Positions 7,199-15,755 of a DNA stretch of 41,251 nt are shown one piece after another. The translations under genes were made by a program, and so were the position numbers. Position 1 is the stretch's first letter, and each line of letters starts with the position of its first letter. Source of the stretch: Helicobacteraceae bacterium. GTDB taxonomy: Bacteria > Campylobacterota > Campylobacteria > Campylobacterales > Sulfurimonadaceae. Location: positions 1-41,251 of the forward strand of contig JALVUF010000020.1 in NCBI GenBank assembly GCA_027023805.1. The letters run 5' to 3'. The notes below the pieces were generated by a model. It had not been told where the DNA came from. It ran no database searches and saw nothing but the letters and a program-made list of their open reading frames with translations.

Positions 7199-8032
7199 TT
7201 ATGTGATAGATTTCATAAGTACGCCGGCAATCATAGGAAACATAATAATTGCAATAATAGCAGGCAGTATAAATATAAATACAGTCAAGGTAATACCTAT
7301 ATTCATCAGTGCCGCTTTTTTTTCAACACCCAAGATATCAGCTTCTTTTATCTCAATAGATTGATTTTCAAATATTTCTTTAACGCCTATGCCGGTATCT
7401 TCAGATAGTTTCATAAAGCCAACAATAGTTGAAATAGCTTCCGAAGATGTTCTATTTGCTAGATTAGCATAAGCTATGTCACTGTTGTAGGTTATAAATT
7501 CTTGTTTAAAGCGGCGTGACTCTTCAAGCAAATCCTCTCCTATTACGCCTGTGCCTTCTGTTGTAACCGTATCAATAGCATTATGAAGACCGCCTCCCCC
7601 TTCAAGGATAATAATCAACAGATCTATAAAAACCGCCAAATCATTATCTATTTTTTTAACTCTTGCTTTCTTCTGCTCATCAACATAGAGCATAGGCATA
7701 AAAACGGCGATAGAGATAGAAATAATAAACACCAATATCTCCATAGGCCATGACAGATGAAACAAAAAGCTAAGCAAAAAAACACTAGCTCCTGCAATGC
7801 CGGCAAGATAAATTATCTGTTTGTATTCCTTCTTGGTGATACCGGCTTGAACCAATTTTAGTTTTAACTTATCAGCTTTATTGGTGGTATCTGAAAAAAT
7901 ACCAAAACTGTTCGTTTGAAAAATAACTTTTATCCACTCTCTATGTTTACGCAAAAGATATAAAAAATAAAAACATAAAAATAAAAAGATAACAAATGAT
8001 ATCATCATTACAATATCTAGCATAAATATCAT
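7199..8032 (-). CDS. tadC: Tad pilus inner-membrane platform protein TadC
   Basis: This 277-residue protein belongs to the T2SF (GspF) family. It has an N-terminal membrane segment (about 4-26), a pair near 75-110, a cytoplasmic helical domain (about 115-235) and a C-terminal membrane helix pair. The motif ALMNIGITLTVFIFILPAII closes the protein. With TadB it forms the inner-membrane platform on which the TadA ATPase works. Its start overlaps the tadB stop by ATGA. TadC is assigned over TadB because it is the second of the pair and has the TadC-like ending. Confidence 0.87.
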   Translation of the reverse strand: MIFMLDIVMMISFVIFLFLCFYFLYLLRKHREWIKVIFQTNSFGIFSDTTNKADKLKLKLVQAGITKKEYKQIIYLAGIAGASVFLLSFLFHLSWPMEILVFIISISIAVFMPMLYVDEQKKARVKKIDNDLAVFIDLLIIILEGGGGLHNAIDTVTTEGTGVIGEDLLEESRRFKQEFITYNSDIAYANLANRTSSEAISTIVGFMKLSEDTGIGVKEIFENQSIEIKEADILGVEKKAALMNIGITLTVFIFILPAIIAIIMFPMIAGVLMKSIT

Positions 8033-8967
8033 TTCTCAATCCTGGTAATAATCCTGTTTATAAACAATCCAAATATCACCCATGCGATAATCCCTAAAAG
8101 TTCAAATCTGCCATAATGACTAGTCATATAAAAATGTTGGATTTTACCTTGAAAATTTGCATTTAAAGCAAAATATAAAAAGACAGCAATGCCTGCTATG
8201 AGATATGAACCCACAGAACTCTCCCTAGTTACAACATCTATCTTTTCCTGCATTTTTTTTCTATGTCTTATGGTTAATTCTACTTTGTGAAGTGTTTGTG
8301 AAAATCTTCCGCCGCTTGCCCTTCCGATTTTAACAGAAAGTGCAAATATCTTTAATTCACGCGACTTGATATATTTATTCATATTATTAAATGCCTCTTC
8401 TTCTCCGATTGTATTTTTTTCATGAAAAAATCTACCAAATAACTTTTTAAGCATAACAGAGCTTGAAATATCTACAGCTTTTTGTAGTGATTGCTCAAAA
8501 CCTACACCATTTTTCATCATTTTCACCAATACGGAAATGGCAATCGCCAAAGCTCGATTAAATTGTATCGTTCTGTATGATATAATTAATTCTATAATCC
8601 AATATGAAATACCGCTCCCAACCAATAAGCCAAGAATAACACCGATATAAATATTTTTTAAAAATACAGAAAAAATCAATATACATAACGATAAAAAAAT
8701 AATTTCTACAAAAAACAAAACAATATTGGAAATATTCTCTATGCCTAAAAGCATTTTTTTACTATTTAACTTACTTAAAAACGATCTCTTTTGTGATATA
8801 TTTTTATAATCAAGCAATTCTGGACTACTAGAGCTACCTATTGAGATCATCTGTTTAATACTTCGTAATTGATATGCTTTTTTTAAATATCCAAATATTT
8901 GTAACACCAGCACTGCTAAAGCGCTACTGCTGATAAAAAGTAAAATAACCTCAATGATAATCTTCAT
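8029..8967 (-). CDS. tadB: Tad pilus inner-membrane platform protein TadB
   Basis: This 312-residue T2SF-family protein has membrane segments near 5-25, 80-125 and at the C-terminus. Between them is a helical cytoplasmic domain with FNRALAIAISVLVKMMKNGV and FEQSLQKAV, then LKIFALSVKIGRASGGRFSQ, the conserved TadB/GspF pattern. It pairs with TadC to build the assembly platform. It starts one base after the tadA stop and ends by overlapping tadC, so the three are surely cotranscribed. Confidence 0.9.
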   Translation of the reverse strand: MKIIIEVILLFISSSALAVLVLQIFGYLKKAYQLRSIKQMISIGSSSSPELLDYKNISQKRSFLSKLNSKKMLLGIENISNIVLFFVEIIFLSLCILIFSVFLKNIYIGVILGLLVGSGISYWIIELIISYRTIQFNRALAIAISVLVKMMKNGVGFEQSLQKAVDISSSVMLKKLFGRFFHEKNTIGEEEAFNNMNKYIKSRELKIFALSVKIGRASGGRFSQTLHKVELTIRHRKKMQEKIDVVTRESSVGSYLIAGIAVFLYFALNANFQGKIQHFYMTSHYGRFELLGIIAWVIFGLFINRIITRIEK

Positions 8968-8968
8968 T

Positions 8969-10516
8969 TTATAAGTTTGACCATCTCTCTACAATATTTT
9001 TACCGTCACTGTATGAATTTTGAATAATTTCAGCCATATAATTTTCTTTCCACCCACACATTCTTGATGGAGGAAACTGAATTAATTCATCTATAATCAT
9101 ATCTTTTGTAACTACAAAGTCGTTATCAAAAATTCTACTATCCATATCGACACCATTATCTAACATTTTTTTAATAGCCCTCGAAGATGCAGATACTGCT
9201 ATAAATTCTCCATGCGAATTCATAGGATTTGCGCTCCCGCCTAATCTTTTAAATTCTAAAAGATCAAGCATTGCGACAACTCCACTCTCTTCCACTCTTT
9301 TTTCAGGCTCAGAAATCTTAACTATTCGTCTTGTGCCGTCTGGAAATCTAATTAACTGAACAATCAAATCGACAGCTGAAATAATTTGTGAGCGTACAAA
9401 ACCCATATTGGCAGTCGGGCGGGCTTCTAAAAACATATTTTCGATTCTAACAATTGCCTCTTTTGTATCATCGGAGTGTATGGTTGTCATAGAACCGGGA
9501 TGCCCTGTATTCATAGCATTTAGCATCGTAACGATTTCAGGACCCCTGCATTCTCCTACAATGATACGTCTTGGGCTTGACCTTAGTGCGGTCTTAAGCA
9601 GTGCTTCGATACTGATTTCACCGACTCCCTCTTCATTTGGAGGGCGAGCCTCAAATGATCTTATAGAGTGACACGGCATCTGTGGTTTCATCTCCTTGGT
9701 ATCTTCTATAGTTAATAATTGGTCGCCTTCATCTATAAATCTTGTTAAAGAGTTTAAAAAGGTAGTTTTACCGCTTGAAGTTCCGCCGGAGACAACGATA
9801 TTTAGCTTGCCTTTAACAGCATTGATTAAAAAATATGCCATTTTAAGGTCCATCATACCGGAATCTATAAGTGATTCAAAAAGAAGTGGAATCTCACGAA
9901 ACTTTCGCAATGTAACGTAAGCTCCAGGCTCTCCATCTTTATTTAAATTTGCCGCAACTGGCGGTATTTGGACTTCTAATCTTGATCCGTCTATTAATTT
10001 TGCAGATGCAATAGGATGTGATTCATCGACTTTTCTGTTTGATGTAGAGAGCATTCTGTTGATTATCTTTTTAAGCTCCTCTTCACTTCTAAAACAAAGT
10101 GGAGTAGAGATTGTTTGACCGGCGTAAATAATATCAATATAATCTTTTGTATTAATTAAAATATCATTTAAATTATCTCCGGCAAGTTTTATCAGAGTGG
10201 TAATTGGTCCAAAATATAACAGATTATTAATCACAAATTCTGAAATCTCATGTTTTAAAACAGCTTTTGGAATGGAATACTCAGAGATATGCTTAATGAC
10301 GACATCTCGGATCATCTGCTCGGTTAAAGTACCATTTATATTTAATTTTTCAACAAAATCATCGTATATCAGACATGCTAATTTATAGTAAGTTCCATCT
10401 CTGTACATAAGCGGAAAACAAACCTGATTGCAGATTGAATCTGCGATAGCAGATGTTGATTTCTGCTCTATTTTCGTCGTATTTTTTAAAAATCTTATCT
10501 TATCTTTTAGAGCCAT
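8969..10516 (-). CDS. tadA: Tad pilus assembly ATPase TadA/CpaF
   Basis: This is the secretion-type ATPase that drives pilin assembly. The 515 residues include an N-terminal helical domain (about 1-110), the PAS-like N2 region, and the GspE/VirB11 core. The core has Walker A GGTSSGKTT (about 244-252), an Asp box TIEDTKEM, Walker B-like RRIIVGECRG (about 316-325), and the His box GHPGSMTTIHSDD (about 338-350). All catalytic elements look intact. The C-terminal 100 residues extend past the usual end of the core. It overlaps the tadZ gene by ten bases and is followed by tadB after one base. Confidence 0.96.
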   Translation of the reverse strand: MALKDKIRFLKNTTKIEQKSTSAIADSICNQVCFPLMYRDGTYYKLACLIYDDFVEKLNINGTLTEQMIRDVVIKHISEYSIPKAVLKHEISEFVINNLLYFGPITTLIKLAGDNLNDILINTKDYIDIIYAGQTISTPLCFRSEEELKKIINRMLSTSNRKVDESHPIASAKLIDGSRLEVQIPPVAANLNKDGEPGAYVTLRKFREIPLLFESLIDSGMMDLKMAYFLINAVKGKLNIVVSGGTSSGKTTFLNSLTRFIDEGDQLLTIEDTKEMKPQMPCHSIRSFEARPPNEEGVGEISIEALLKTALRSSPRRIIVGECRGPEIVTMLNAMNTGHPGSMTTIHSDDTKEAIVRIENMFLEARPTANMGFVRSQIISAVDLIVQLIRFPDGTRRIVKISEPEKRVEESGVVAMLDLLEFKRLGGSANPMNSHGEFIAVSASSRAIKKMLDNGVDMDSRIFDNDFVVTKDMIIDELIQFPPSRMCGWKENYMAEIIQNSYSDGKNIVERWSNL

Positions 10517-11712
10517 TGCTTAAGCCTTGATAAGAAATTGTCAGGTTTTTTCAGCACCATTTTTTTATTATCTTCGAAATGTTGATGATATGTAAAAAAC
10601 TGTCTTGTCAGCAATAATAGTTGTTGACTCAAAGGCGCATTTGGATACAAGTCATATATAAGCTTTGCCTCATTCCAGCACTCCCTGCAATGGGCGGCAT
10701 CGTTTGGTAAGGAAAAATCTATCTCAAATTGATGCTTCAATCCTCTTGAGAGTATTTTTTTAGCATCCTCTTGGGTTATTGTTCCAAAAGAATCTACACG
10801 ATTTGCTATGATACGTGTTTTGTTATACCACCCACTTTTATCAATAATATCTATATATGTTTTTAAAATAGACATCGACGGGATGCTAAATTCAGCAATA
10901 ACAAAAATTTCATCAGCCATTTCTTGAATATCAACTTCTAGCTCGACATCTTCAAAAACACCAATATCTATGATAATAAAATCAAATTTCTCTTTGATAA
11001 AATTGATAAAATTTAAAAATTTTTGAATATTTTCATGTTTGTCCAAATCTTCTCTGTCTGTATGTTTTTGAATTCCGGGCACAACAAACAAATTATTTGA
11101 TATTTTATATAAACCGCTATTAAACAACTCTTCAACTTCTAAATTTGGCATCGTAGCAATATCTATAATATATTTTTCTGGATTTATAATGTTGAAAAAA
11201 AGATTTGATATTGCTTTTGTATAGGCAAAATCTAAAAATAAAACATTTTTATCTTGATACTCATCTGCTAGGCATCTGGCTGTGTTCATGGCAATTGTTG
11301 TAGTACCAATCCCGCCGCTAATACCCGTAAAAACAGAAATATTGCTTTTTCCTTTTCTGTGTTTTATAACAAGCCGGGAGTCAATAACCAGCCTATGTAT
11401 ATCTACAACTTTACTGGGACTGCTATCGTTAATATAAGCATCAACGCCTATTTTGCCTGCTTGTAGTGAAAACTCTATATCATCTTTACCTATTACTATT
11501 ATATAAATATTATTTTTAAAATGCATAGATGTGAGTATTTGTAGTTCATTTATAGATTCAACTCTATAAATTAAAACTATATCTCTATTGTTATTTGTGG
11601 CATAAAAGTTGATGAACTCGTTTATGTTGGCAAAATTTCTAACATCTTCAAATTCATCAACAAATTTATTATAACACTCCATATCAGCCTGTGAAACATA
11701 CGCAACTATCAT
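10507..11712 (-). CDS. tadZ: Tad pilus localisation protein TadZ/CpaE (ParA/MinD-like)
   Basis: This 401-residue protein has an N-terminal receiver-like domain (about 1-110) lacking clear phosphorylation residues. A MinD/ParA-type ATPase domain (about 122-385) follows. The deviant Walker A loop reads GISGGIGTTTIAMN, with Thr in place of both the signature and P-loop lysines. LFLDFAY and FIIIDIGV mark the following strands. CpaE/TadZ proteins place the Tad machine at a cell pole and many have weakened ATPase motifs, so this fits the family. The start overlaps the stop of the 589-residue gene (TAATG). It is cotranscribed with tadA. Confidence 0.88.
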   Translation of the reverse strand: MIVAYVSQADMECYNKFVDEFEDVRNFANINEFINFYATNNNRDIVLIYRVESINELQILTSMHFKNNIYIIVIGKDDIEFSLQAGKIGVDAYINDSSPSKVVDIHRLVIDSRLVIKHRKGKSNISVFTGISGGIGTTTIAMNTARCLADEYQDKNVLFLDFAYTKAISNLFFNIINPEKYIIDIATMPNLEVEELFNSGLYKISNNLFVVPGIQKHTDREDLDKHENIQKFLNFINFIKEKFDFIIIDIGVFEDVELEVDIQEMADEIFVIAEFSIPSMSILKTYIDIIDKSGWYNKTRIIANRVDSFGTITQEDAKKILSRGLKHQFEIDFSLPNDAAHCRECWNEAKLIYDLYPNAPLSQQLLLLTRQFFTYHQHFEDNKKMVLKKPDNFLSRLKQWL

Positions 11713-13481
11713 TATCTTATACCTTGCATGACGTTAAGCAGTTTAAAATGTGTTGTTGTGCCCGGCTGTCCTATCTTAAAGGATGAAGTATTTTTTAGAT
11801 CTAAAATAAGATTATTGTGTACTTGTTGCTGATAACTGACGACTGTAAATCCAAGATTATGAAGTAATGAATCTATTGCTTGATTTTTAGTTGGATTAGT
11901 AGATTTTTTTGCAAAAAGCTGTAAAAAATTACCAAATAATGAACCAAGAAGTGAAGACTGCTGCCCCTGGTTTCTTCTGCACCATCCAAGCCAATCTTTG
12001 GTTGTCAGTTTTATAGTGTATTTTTTAAATATTTTAAACGGGAAGCCCCATTTTGTGACAGTAGGATTTAAAACTGAATAATAACTAGTATTTAATTTAC
12101 TTAGCGGTGTTTTTGTTTGAGAAAAATAAGAAGAAGTTGATATAGTATGAATAAATCGGTATCCCTGATTTAATTTTGTCGCATCAGTTTTAAACTCAAC
12201 CGATATATATCCAACCTGTTTAGCATTATTTTGCTTAACCGTACACTGTGTTACGTTTGTACCATACACACTCTCAATTCCTGTTAAAAGCATCTGCTTG
12301 ATACCTGAGACAATATTATTTTTTACAATAATAAATGCAAGCGGTACAGGTTTTTTGAATTTAAATTGCACATCTGCAAGCTGTGTTGTGTTTGTGGACT
12401 TTGAGCCGAAAAAAAGATGTATCATAGACTTAAACATATATGACGCAGGTTTGAGAAGTTGGACTAAAAAGTTTGAACCTTTTCCACCCGAAACAGATGT
12501 TGTAGAAATATTACTTAGATAGTCAGTATGGTTTAGTTTACCGGCCAATGCCAATAACGTGTTTTCGGTATCCGTTACCATAGAAGTCGTTGTAATAACA
12601 GTTTTATCACGATCATTGACAAAAGGCATCCAGCTTGATATATTAAAAAACTGTATGATTTTACATGTAAGAGAATCCAGATTGTAATCAAATATTAACC
12701 CACTGCATCCCGTAGTCTGTGTAGTAGATTGATTGTTGTAATCAAGAAGCGAAATTTTATCTTTTGTTGCTTTGTTTGGCTGAGAAATAAAGATTGTGCC
12801 AGAGTGTGCTTGACTTGCCTGATCGATTCCATAGGTTATATTTTCAACATATCTTATTCTTAAGTTGCTAAGAGATGGATTCATTGGGTTATATGTTGTT
12901 GTTTTAAGAGAAAAGTAATTTTTAATCAAAGAGAGTAGATAATTAAAAAAACCTTCACCACTTGCTTGTTTTGTAACAGTTACAGATTTTGTAAAATATT
13001 TCTTATTTCGATATGTATCAATGGCATAAAATGAACTAATGTTTGATGGAGTATAACTTTTAGCACTTCCATAAGGAATACGATATTCTCCTTGCGGCAA
13101 GGTATTATCATCAATACCTTTTTGTAAATTCGGATTTGTAAATGTTCCAGTATTGACAATAAAAGGTTTTTGACCGGAACATCCATTTAGATCAAGGCTT
13201 CCATCACGACAAACAAAAGAAGCCTCAGTTGAGAGTGAGAAGATACCCGTAGTTGATATATTCGAATATATAGACTGGCTCTTAGGATTACTAAACTTAC
13301 CCCAAAAATTATTAATTTTAAAATTTTTTGTAGATATCGTAACTTTTTGCTTGGATACGGTATTGCCATATTTATCTGTTGAAATATTAGATAGTTTTGA
13401 AAATGTTGTTGTAGTTGTTGTATTTTGTGCAAATACTCCAGCAACAATAAAACAGCTTAGAACTAATATCGATTTTTTCAT
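11712..13481 (-). CDS. Unrecognised secreted protein in the Tad operon (589 aa)
   Basis: I do not recognise this family. A signal peptide (about 1-18, ending GVFAQ) and a run of Thr lead into a Thr/Ser/Asn/Lys-rich protein with a beta-rich look. Six Cys fall in spaced positions (VCRDGSLDLNGC, GCSG, LTC, QCT, GWCRR). Four short hydrophobic patches recur: FFNYLLSLIKNYF, IIQFFNISSWMPF, FLVQLLKPASYMFKSMIHLF and LLGSLFGNFLQLF. It is exported, overlaps its upstream neighbour by ATGA and tadZ by TAATG, and so belongs to the Tad machine. It occupies a place where no tadG or rcpB is seen. An adhesin or surface or periplasmic pilus part is possible, but that is inference. Confidence 0.8.
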   Translation of the reverse strand: MKKSILVLSCFIVAGVFAQNTTTTTTFSKLSNISTDKYGNTVSKQKVTISTKNFKINNFWGKFSNPKSQSIYSNISTTGIFSLSTEASFVCRDGSLDLNGCSGQKPFIVNTGTFTNPNLQKGIDDNTLPQGEYRIPYGSAKSYTPSNISSFYAIDTYRNKKYFTKSVTVTKQASGEGFFNYLLSLIKNYFSLKTTTYNPMNPSLSNLRIRYVENITYGIDQASQAHSGTIFISQPNKATKDKISLLDYNNQSTTQTTGCSGLIFDYNLDSLTCKIIQFFNISSWMPFVNDRDKTVITTTSMVTDTENTLLALAGKLNHTDYLSNISTTSVSGGKGSNFLVQLLKPASYMFKSMIHLFFGSKSTNTTQLADVQFKFKKPVPLAFIIVKNNIVSGIKQMLLTGIESVYGTNVTQCTVKQNNAKQVGYISVEFKTDATKLNQGYRFIHTISTSSYFSQTKTPLSKLNTSYYSVLNPTVTKWGFPFKIFKKYTIKLTTKDWLGWCRRNQGQQSSLLGSLFGNFLQLFAKKSTNPTKNQAIDSLLHNLGFTVVSYQQQVHNNLILDLKNTSSFKIGQPGTTTHFKLLNVMQGIR

Positions 13482-13759
13482 ATCTTACCTTTATATATAT
13501 GATTTGCATGCATCATATTGCGTATATAGCCATTAATCTTCCCATCAACGTCAGTATCATTTGAATCATCAACCTGCATTAACTCAATTTTTCTGTTAAT
13601 AGCGGCACTCAACAGGCGATGCTGCAAATTTTGTAAGTTTTCAAGGCGATTAATCTTGTGAGTGTTATCGCCCTCCTGTCCTAAAAACCAGATAAACCAA
13701 AAGATAAACATCACGCCAATCAATAAAGGAACAAATGCTGCTGATCCATTTCGTTTCAT
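13478..13759 (-). CDS. Small pseudopilin-like membrane protein in the Tad operon
   Basis: This 93-residue protein has a short leader (MKRNG) and then a hydrophobic helix, SAAFVPLLIGVMFIFWFIWF. A polar, helical tail follows with LENLQNLQHRLLSAAINRKIEL and an acidic stretch DDSNDTDVDGK. The layout resembles TadE-like minor pseudopilins, but no motif proves it. TGGAG precedes the ATG by a normal distance. The gene lies 11 bp behind the prepilin peptidase and overlaps the next gene by four bases. It could equally be a small membrane partner of the Tad machine. Confidence 0.65.
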   Translation of the reverse strand: MKRNGSAAFVPLLIGVMFIFWFIWFLGQEGDNTHKINRLENLQNLQHRLLSAAINRKIELMQVDDSNDTDVDGKINGYIRNMMHANHIYKGKI

Positions 13760-13770
13760 CTATAACTCCA

Positions 13771-14169
13771 CTATATGTTTACTATAAAGTAACTAACGAC
13801 TGTTGCTAGACTCATAGCAGGCGCAAACGCAAAGGTTTCTTTTTTTGTTAAATACAAAAAAATTATCTGTAAAATACCGCTAAGTAAAATAAACCATCCT
13901 ATAGGATGCAGACCTAAAAAAAGAGCACAAAAAACTCCAAAACGAATATCACCGCCACCAAACTTTAAATTTAAAGCAATAAACATCGTAAATAAAAAAA
14001 AGACTAATAAAACAGCATAAATATCACCTAACTGAAGTTTATAAAAAAGCAACTTTAACAAAAGTAATCCAACGATTGCCGGTAAAACAATTATATCTTT
14101 GATATAACCTGTCTTTATATCTTCAATAGAAATTATAATAGATATAAAAATAAAAAATAATAATAAGAT
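13771..14169 (-). CDS. tadV: Type IV prepilin peptidase (TadV/CpaA type), start codon unresolved
   Basis: This inner-membrane aspartic protease removes prepilin leaders. Two catalytic Asp motifs are visible: ISIEDIKTGYI (near 14105-14130) and KFGGGDIRFG in the GxGD region. Several hydrophobic segments surround them. A TTG at 14061 would give a 96-residue product without the first Asp, so it is too late. The frame stays open upstream to a stop at 14185-14187. It offers only non-standard codons there, for example ATC at 14169, seven bases after AAGGG. A GTG beside that AAGGG is in another frame, so a one-base error or frameshift in the T-rich run is possible. The call is sure; the start is not. 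Confidence 0.8.
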   Translation of the reverse strand: MLLLFFIFISIIISIEDIKTGYIKDIIVLPAIVGLLLLKLLFYKLQLGDIYAVLLVFFLFTMFIALNLKFGGGDIRFGVFCALFLGLHPIGWFILLSGILQIIFLYLTKKETFAFAPAMSLATVVSYFIVNI

Positions 14170-14189
14170 ACTAACACCCTTATATTAAA

Positions 14190-14195
14190 ATTATA
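14190..14195 (-). promoter_or_regulatory. Candidate -10 element of the Tad operon
   Basis: The minus strand has TATAAT about 20 bp before the likely tadV start. The 150-bp gap to oorC is very A/T-rich, so other boxes are possible (for example TATAAT within ATTTTATAATTTTTTATGC further upstream). No clear -35 is visible. Confidence 0.35.
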
Positions 14196-14327
14196 ATAAT
14201 GATACTGTTGTAAAAATTAAAATAAGCATAAAAAATTATAAAATAACTACAAGAATTTATTTATGTAACATTTTGAAACAGATGGTTTAAGAAAAGATAT
14301 AGATAAGAAGATAGATAGAGGCTATAT

Positions 14328-14355
14328 CTACAAGCTACGATTTCATAGCTTGTAG
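14328..14355 (-). terminator. Perfect 10-bp hairpin across the oorC stop codon
   Basis: CTACAAGCTA (14328-14337) and TAGCTTGTAG (14346-14355) are perfect inverted repeats with an 8-base loop. The oorC stop codon lies in the downstream arm. There is no T-run after it on the minus strand, so it may protect the 3' end of the long operon mRNA rather than terminate intrinsically. Confidence 0.5.
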
Positions 14356-14889
14356 AGCATATTTTTTACCTAGTTCATAAGCTTTTTTATTTGCCTCATG
14401 AACTTTAGGGGGTACTTTAGATAACATTGTGTCAATCAGCGTCTGTTCATCCAAAACTTTTGTCATCGTATTTGTAATAGCTAATGCTACAACAGATTGA
14501 GTAATTACATTACCAACCTCTTCTTTAGCGATAGTAATAATAGGAATATCGTAAATTTTCCATTTTTGTCTATCCTCATCAGTTGGATAAACAAGATTAG
14601 GATCAATTACTATAATTGCACCCGGTCTCACACCATTTTTAAACTGCTGATAACTTACATCTGCCACTGAAAGCATAAAATCAACTTCACCTTCATTGGC
14701 ATAAGGATATCTTATCTCATTATCGTCAAGTGTTATGTCAACAACCGTAGGACCACCACGAACTTGAGATGTATATGTAGCTGTCTTAAGACCATATCCA
14801 CCCTCTTTGATTTTACAAGCTGCCATAATCTCACCAGCTAGTAAAACTCCTTGTCCGCCTACTCCTGTAAAACGTAAAGTATTTCTCAT
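14335..14889 (-). CDS. oorC: 2-oxoglutarate:acceptor oxidoreductase, gamma subunit OorC
   Basis: This is the catalytic-domain-III subunit of 2-oxoglutarate:acceptor oxidoreductase, which links 2-oxoglutarate and CO2/succinyl-CoA chemistry to ferredoxin or flavodoxin. The 184 residues have the family pattern RFTGVGGQGVLLAGEIMA at the start and SQVRGGPTVVDITL in the middle. AGGAG lies at good spacing before the ATG. It is the last gene of the mdh-to-oorC operon and lies 11 bp behind oorB. Confidence 0.95.
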   Translation of the reverse strand: MRNTLRFTGVGGQGVLLAGEIMAACKIKEGGYGLKTATYTSQVRGGPTVVDITLDDNEIRYPYANEGEVDFMLSVADVSYQQFKNGVRPGAIIVIDPNLVYPTDEDRQKWKIYDIPIITIAKEEVGNVITQSVVALAITNTMTKVLDEQTLIDTMLSKVPPKVHEANKKAYELGKKYALQAMKS

Positions 14890-14900
14890 ATAGGACTCCT

Positions 14901-15755
14901 TTATATTTTCTTCTCAAAATCGTCTTGAGTAAGTTTTGCACGTTTGCCTTGAGCGGCATCTTGGATTTTGGCATACATTTCACAATACTCTTCCTGCTCA
15001 ACATCCCGCAAGACACCGGTTGGAAATTTATTGAACTTTTCATCTTCTGGTAATGCTTCCCATTTTCTACTAGCAACGGTGATACCGTCAATCCATTCAA
15101 GATTCTCCATAGCATTTGCCATTTTATTTTTACGCCCAAGATTAATATGGCAGTTTGACATAATATCAAAAAAGCTAAAACCTTTATGTTGAAAGCCTTT
15201 AATCAATACTTTTTCAAGTTTTTTCGGATCAATTACACTCTCACGCGCAACAAAAGATGCCCCTGCTCCAATAGCCAAATTACAAGCATTAAAAGTAGGA
15301 TCAATATTTCCATTTTTTTGACTAACCGTCCACATGCCTCGTGGTGTTGTCGGTGATGTTTGCGAATTTGTCAAGCCATAGATAAAGTTATTGATTAAAA
15401 TAAAGTTTAAATCAATATTTCTGCGACAGCCATGTATAGTATGGTTTCCGCCGATAGCAAGTCCATCACCGTCACCGGCTACTACAATCACATTAACATC
15501 AGGATTTGCAAGCTTGATACCGGTTGCGTAAGCAACAGTGCGGCCGTGAGTCGTATGAACTGTGTTACAATCAATGTATGAGCTAAAACGGCCGGAACAA
15601 CCGATACCTGAGACGATACAAACTTTATCCATATCCCAACCACATTTCTCAATAGCACGGATGGTTGCTTTTAGTATAACGCCATCACCACAGCCCCAAC
15701 ACCAAAGTGTCGGCATTTTATTTACACGTAAATATTTATCATAATTAAAAGCCAT
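14901..15755 (-). CDS. oorB: 2-oxoglutarate:acceptor oxidoreductase, beta subunit OorB (thiamine diphosphate binding)
   Basis: This 284-residue subunit binds thiamine diphosphate and an iron-sulfur cluster. The cofactor motif GDGDGLAIGGNH is followed about 20 residues later by ILINN. Early Cys residues in LWCWGCGDG and SGIGCSGRFSSYIDC serve the cluster or active site. It starts by overlapping the oorA stop as TAATG. Family, length and position all agree with the Campylobacterota OorDABC enzyme. Confidence 0.96.
   Translation of the reverse strand: MAFNYDKYLRVNKMPTLWCWGCGDGVILKATIRAIEKCGWDMDKVCIVSGIGCSGRFSSYIDCNTVHTTHGRTVAYATGIKLANPDVNVIVVAGDGDGLAIGGNHTIHGCRRNIDLNFILINNFIYGLTNSQTSPTTPRGMWTVSQKNGNIDPTFNACNLAIGAGASFVARESVIDPKKLEKVLIKGFQHKGFSFFDIMSNCHINLGRKNKMANAMENLEWIDGITVASRKWEALPEDEKFNKFPTGVLRDVEQEEYCEMYAKIQDAAQGKRAKLTQDDFEKKI

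Noticed and set aside
13771-14061. 96-residue prepilin peptidase starting at TTG 14061
   Set aside because: It would lose the first catalytic Asp motif, which is clearly encoded upstream in the same frame.
14274-14290. A 13-bp match (GAAACAGATGGTT) to the rnpB region at 346-358
   Set aside because: Matches of this length are expected by chance in a window of this size and base composition, and neither copy has repeat-like flanks.
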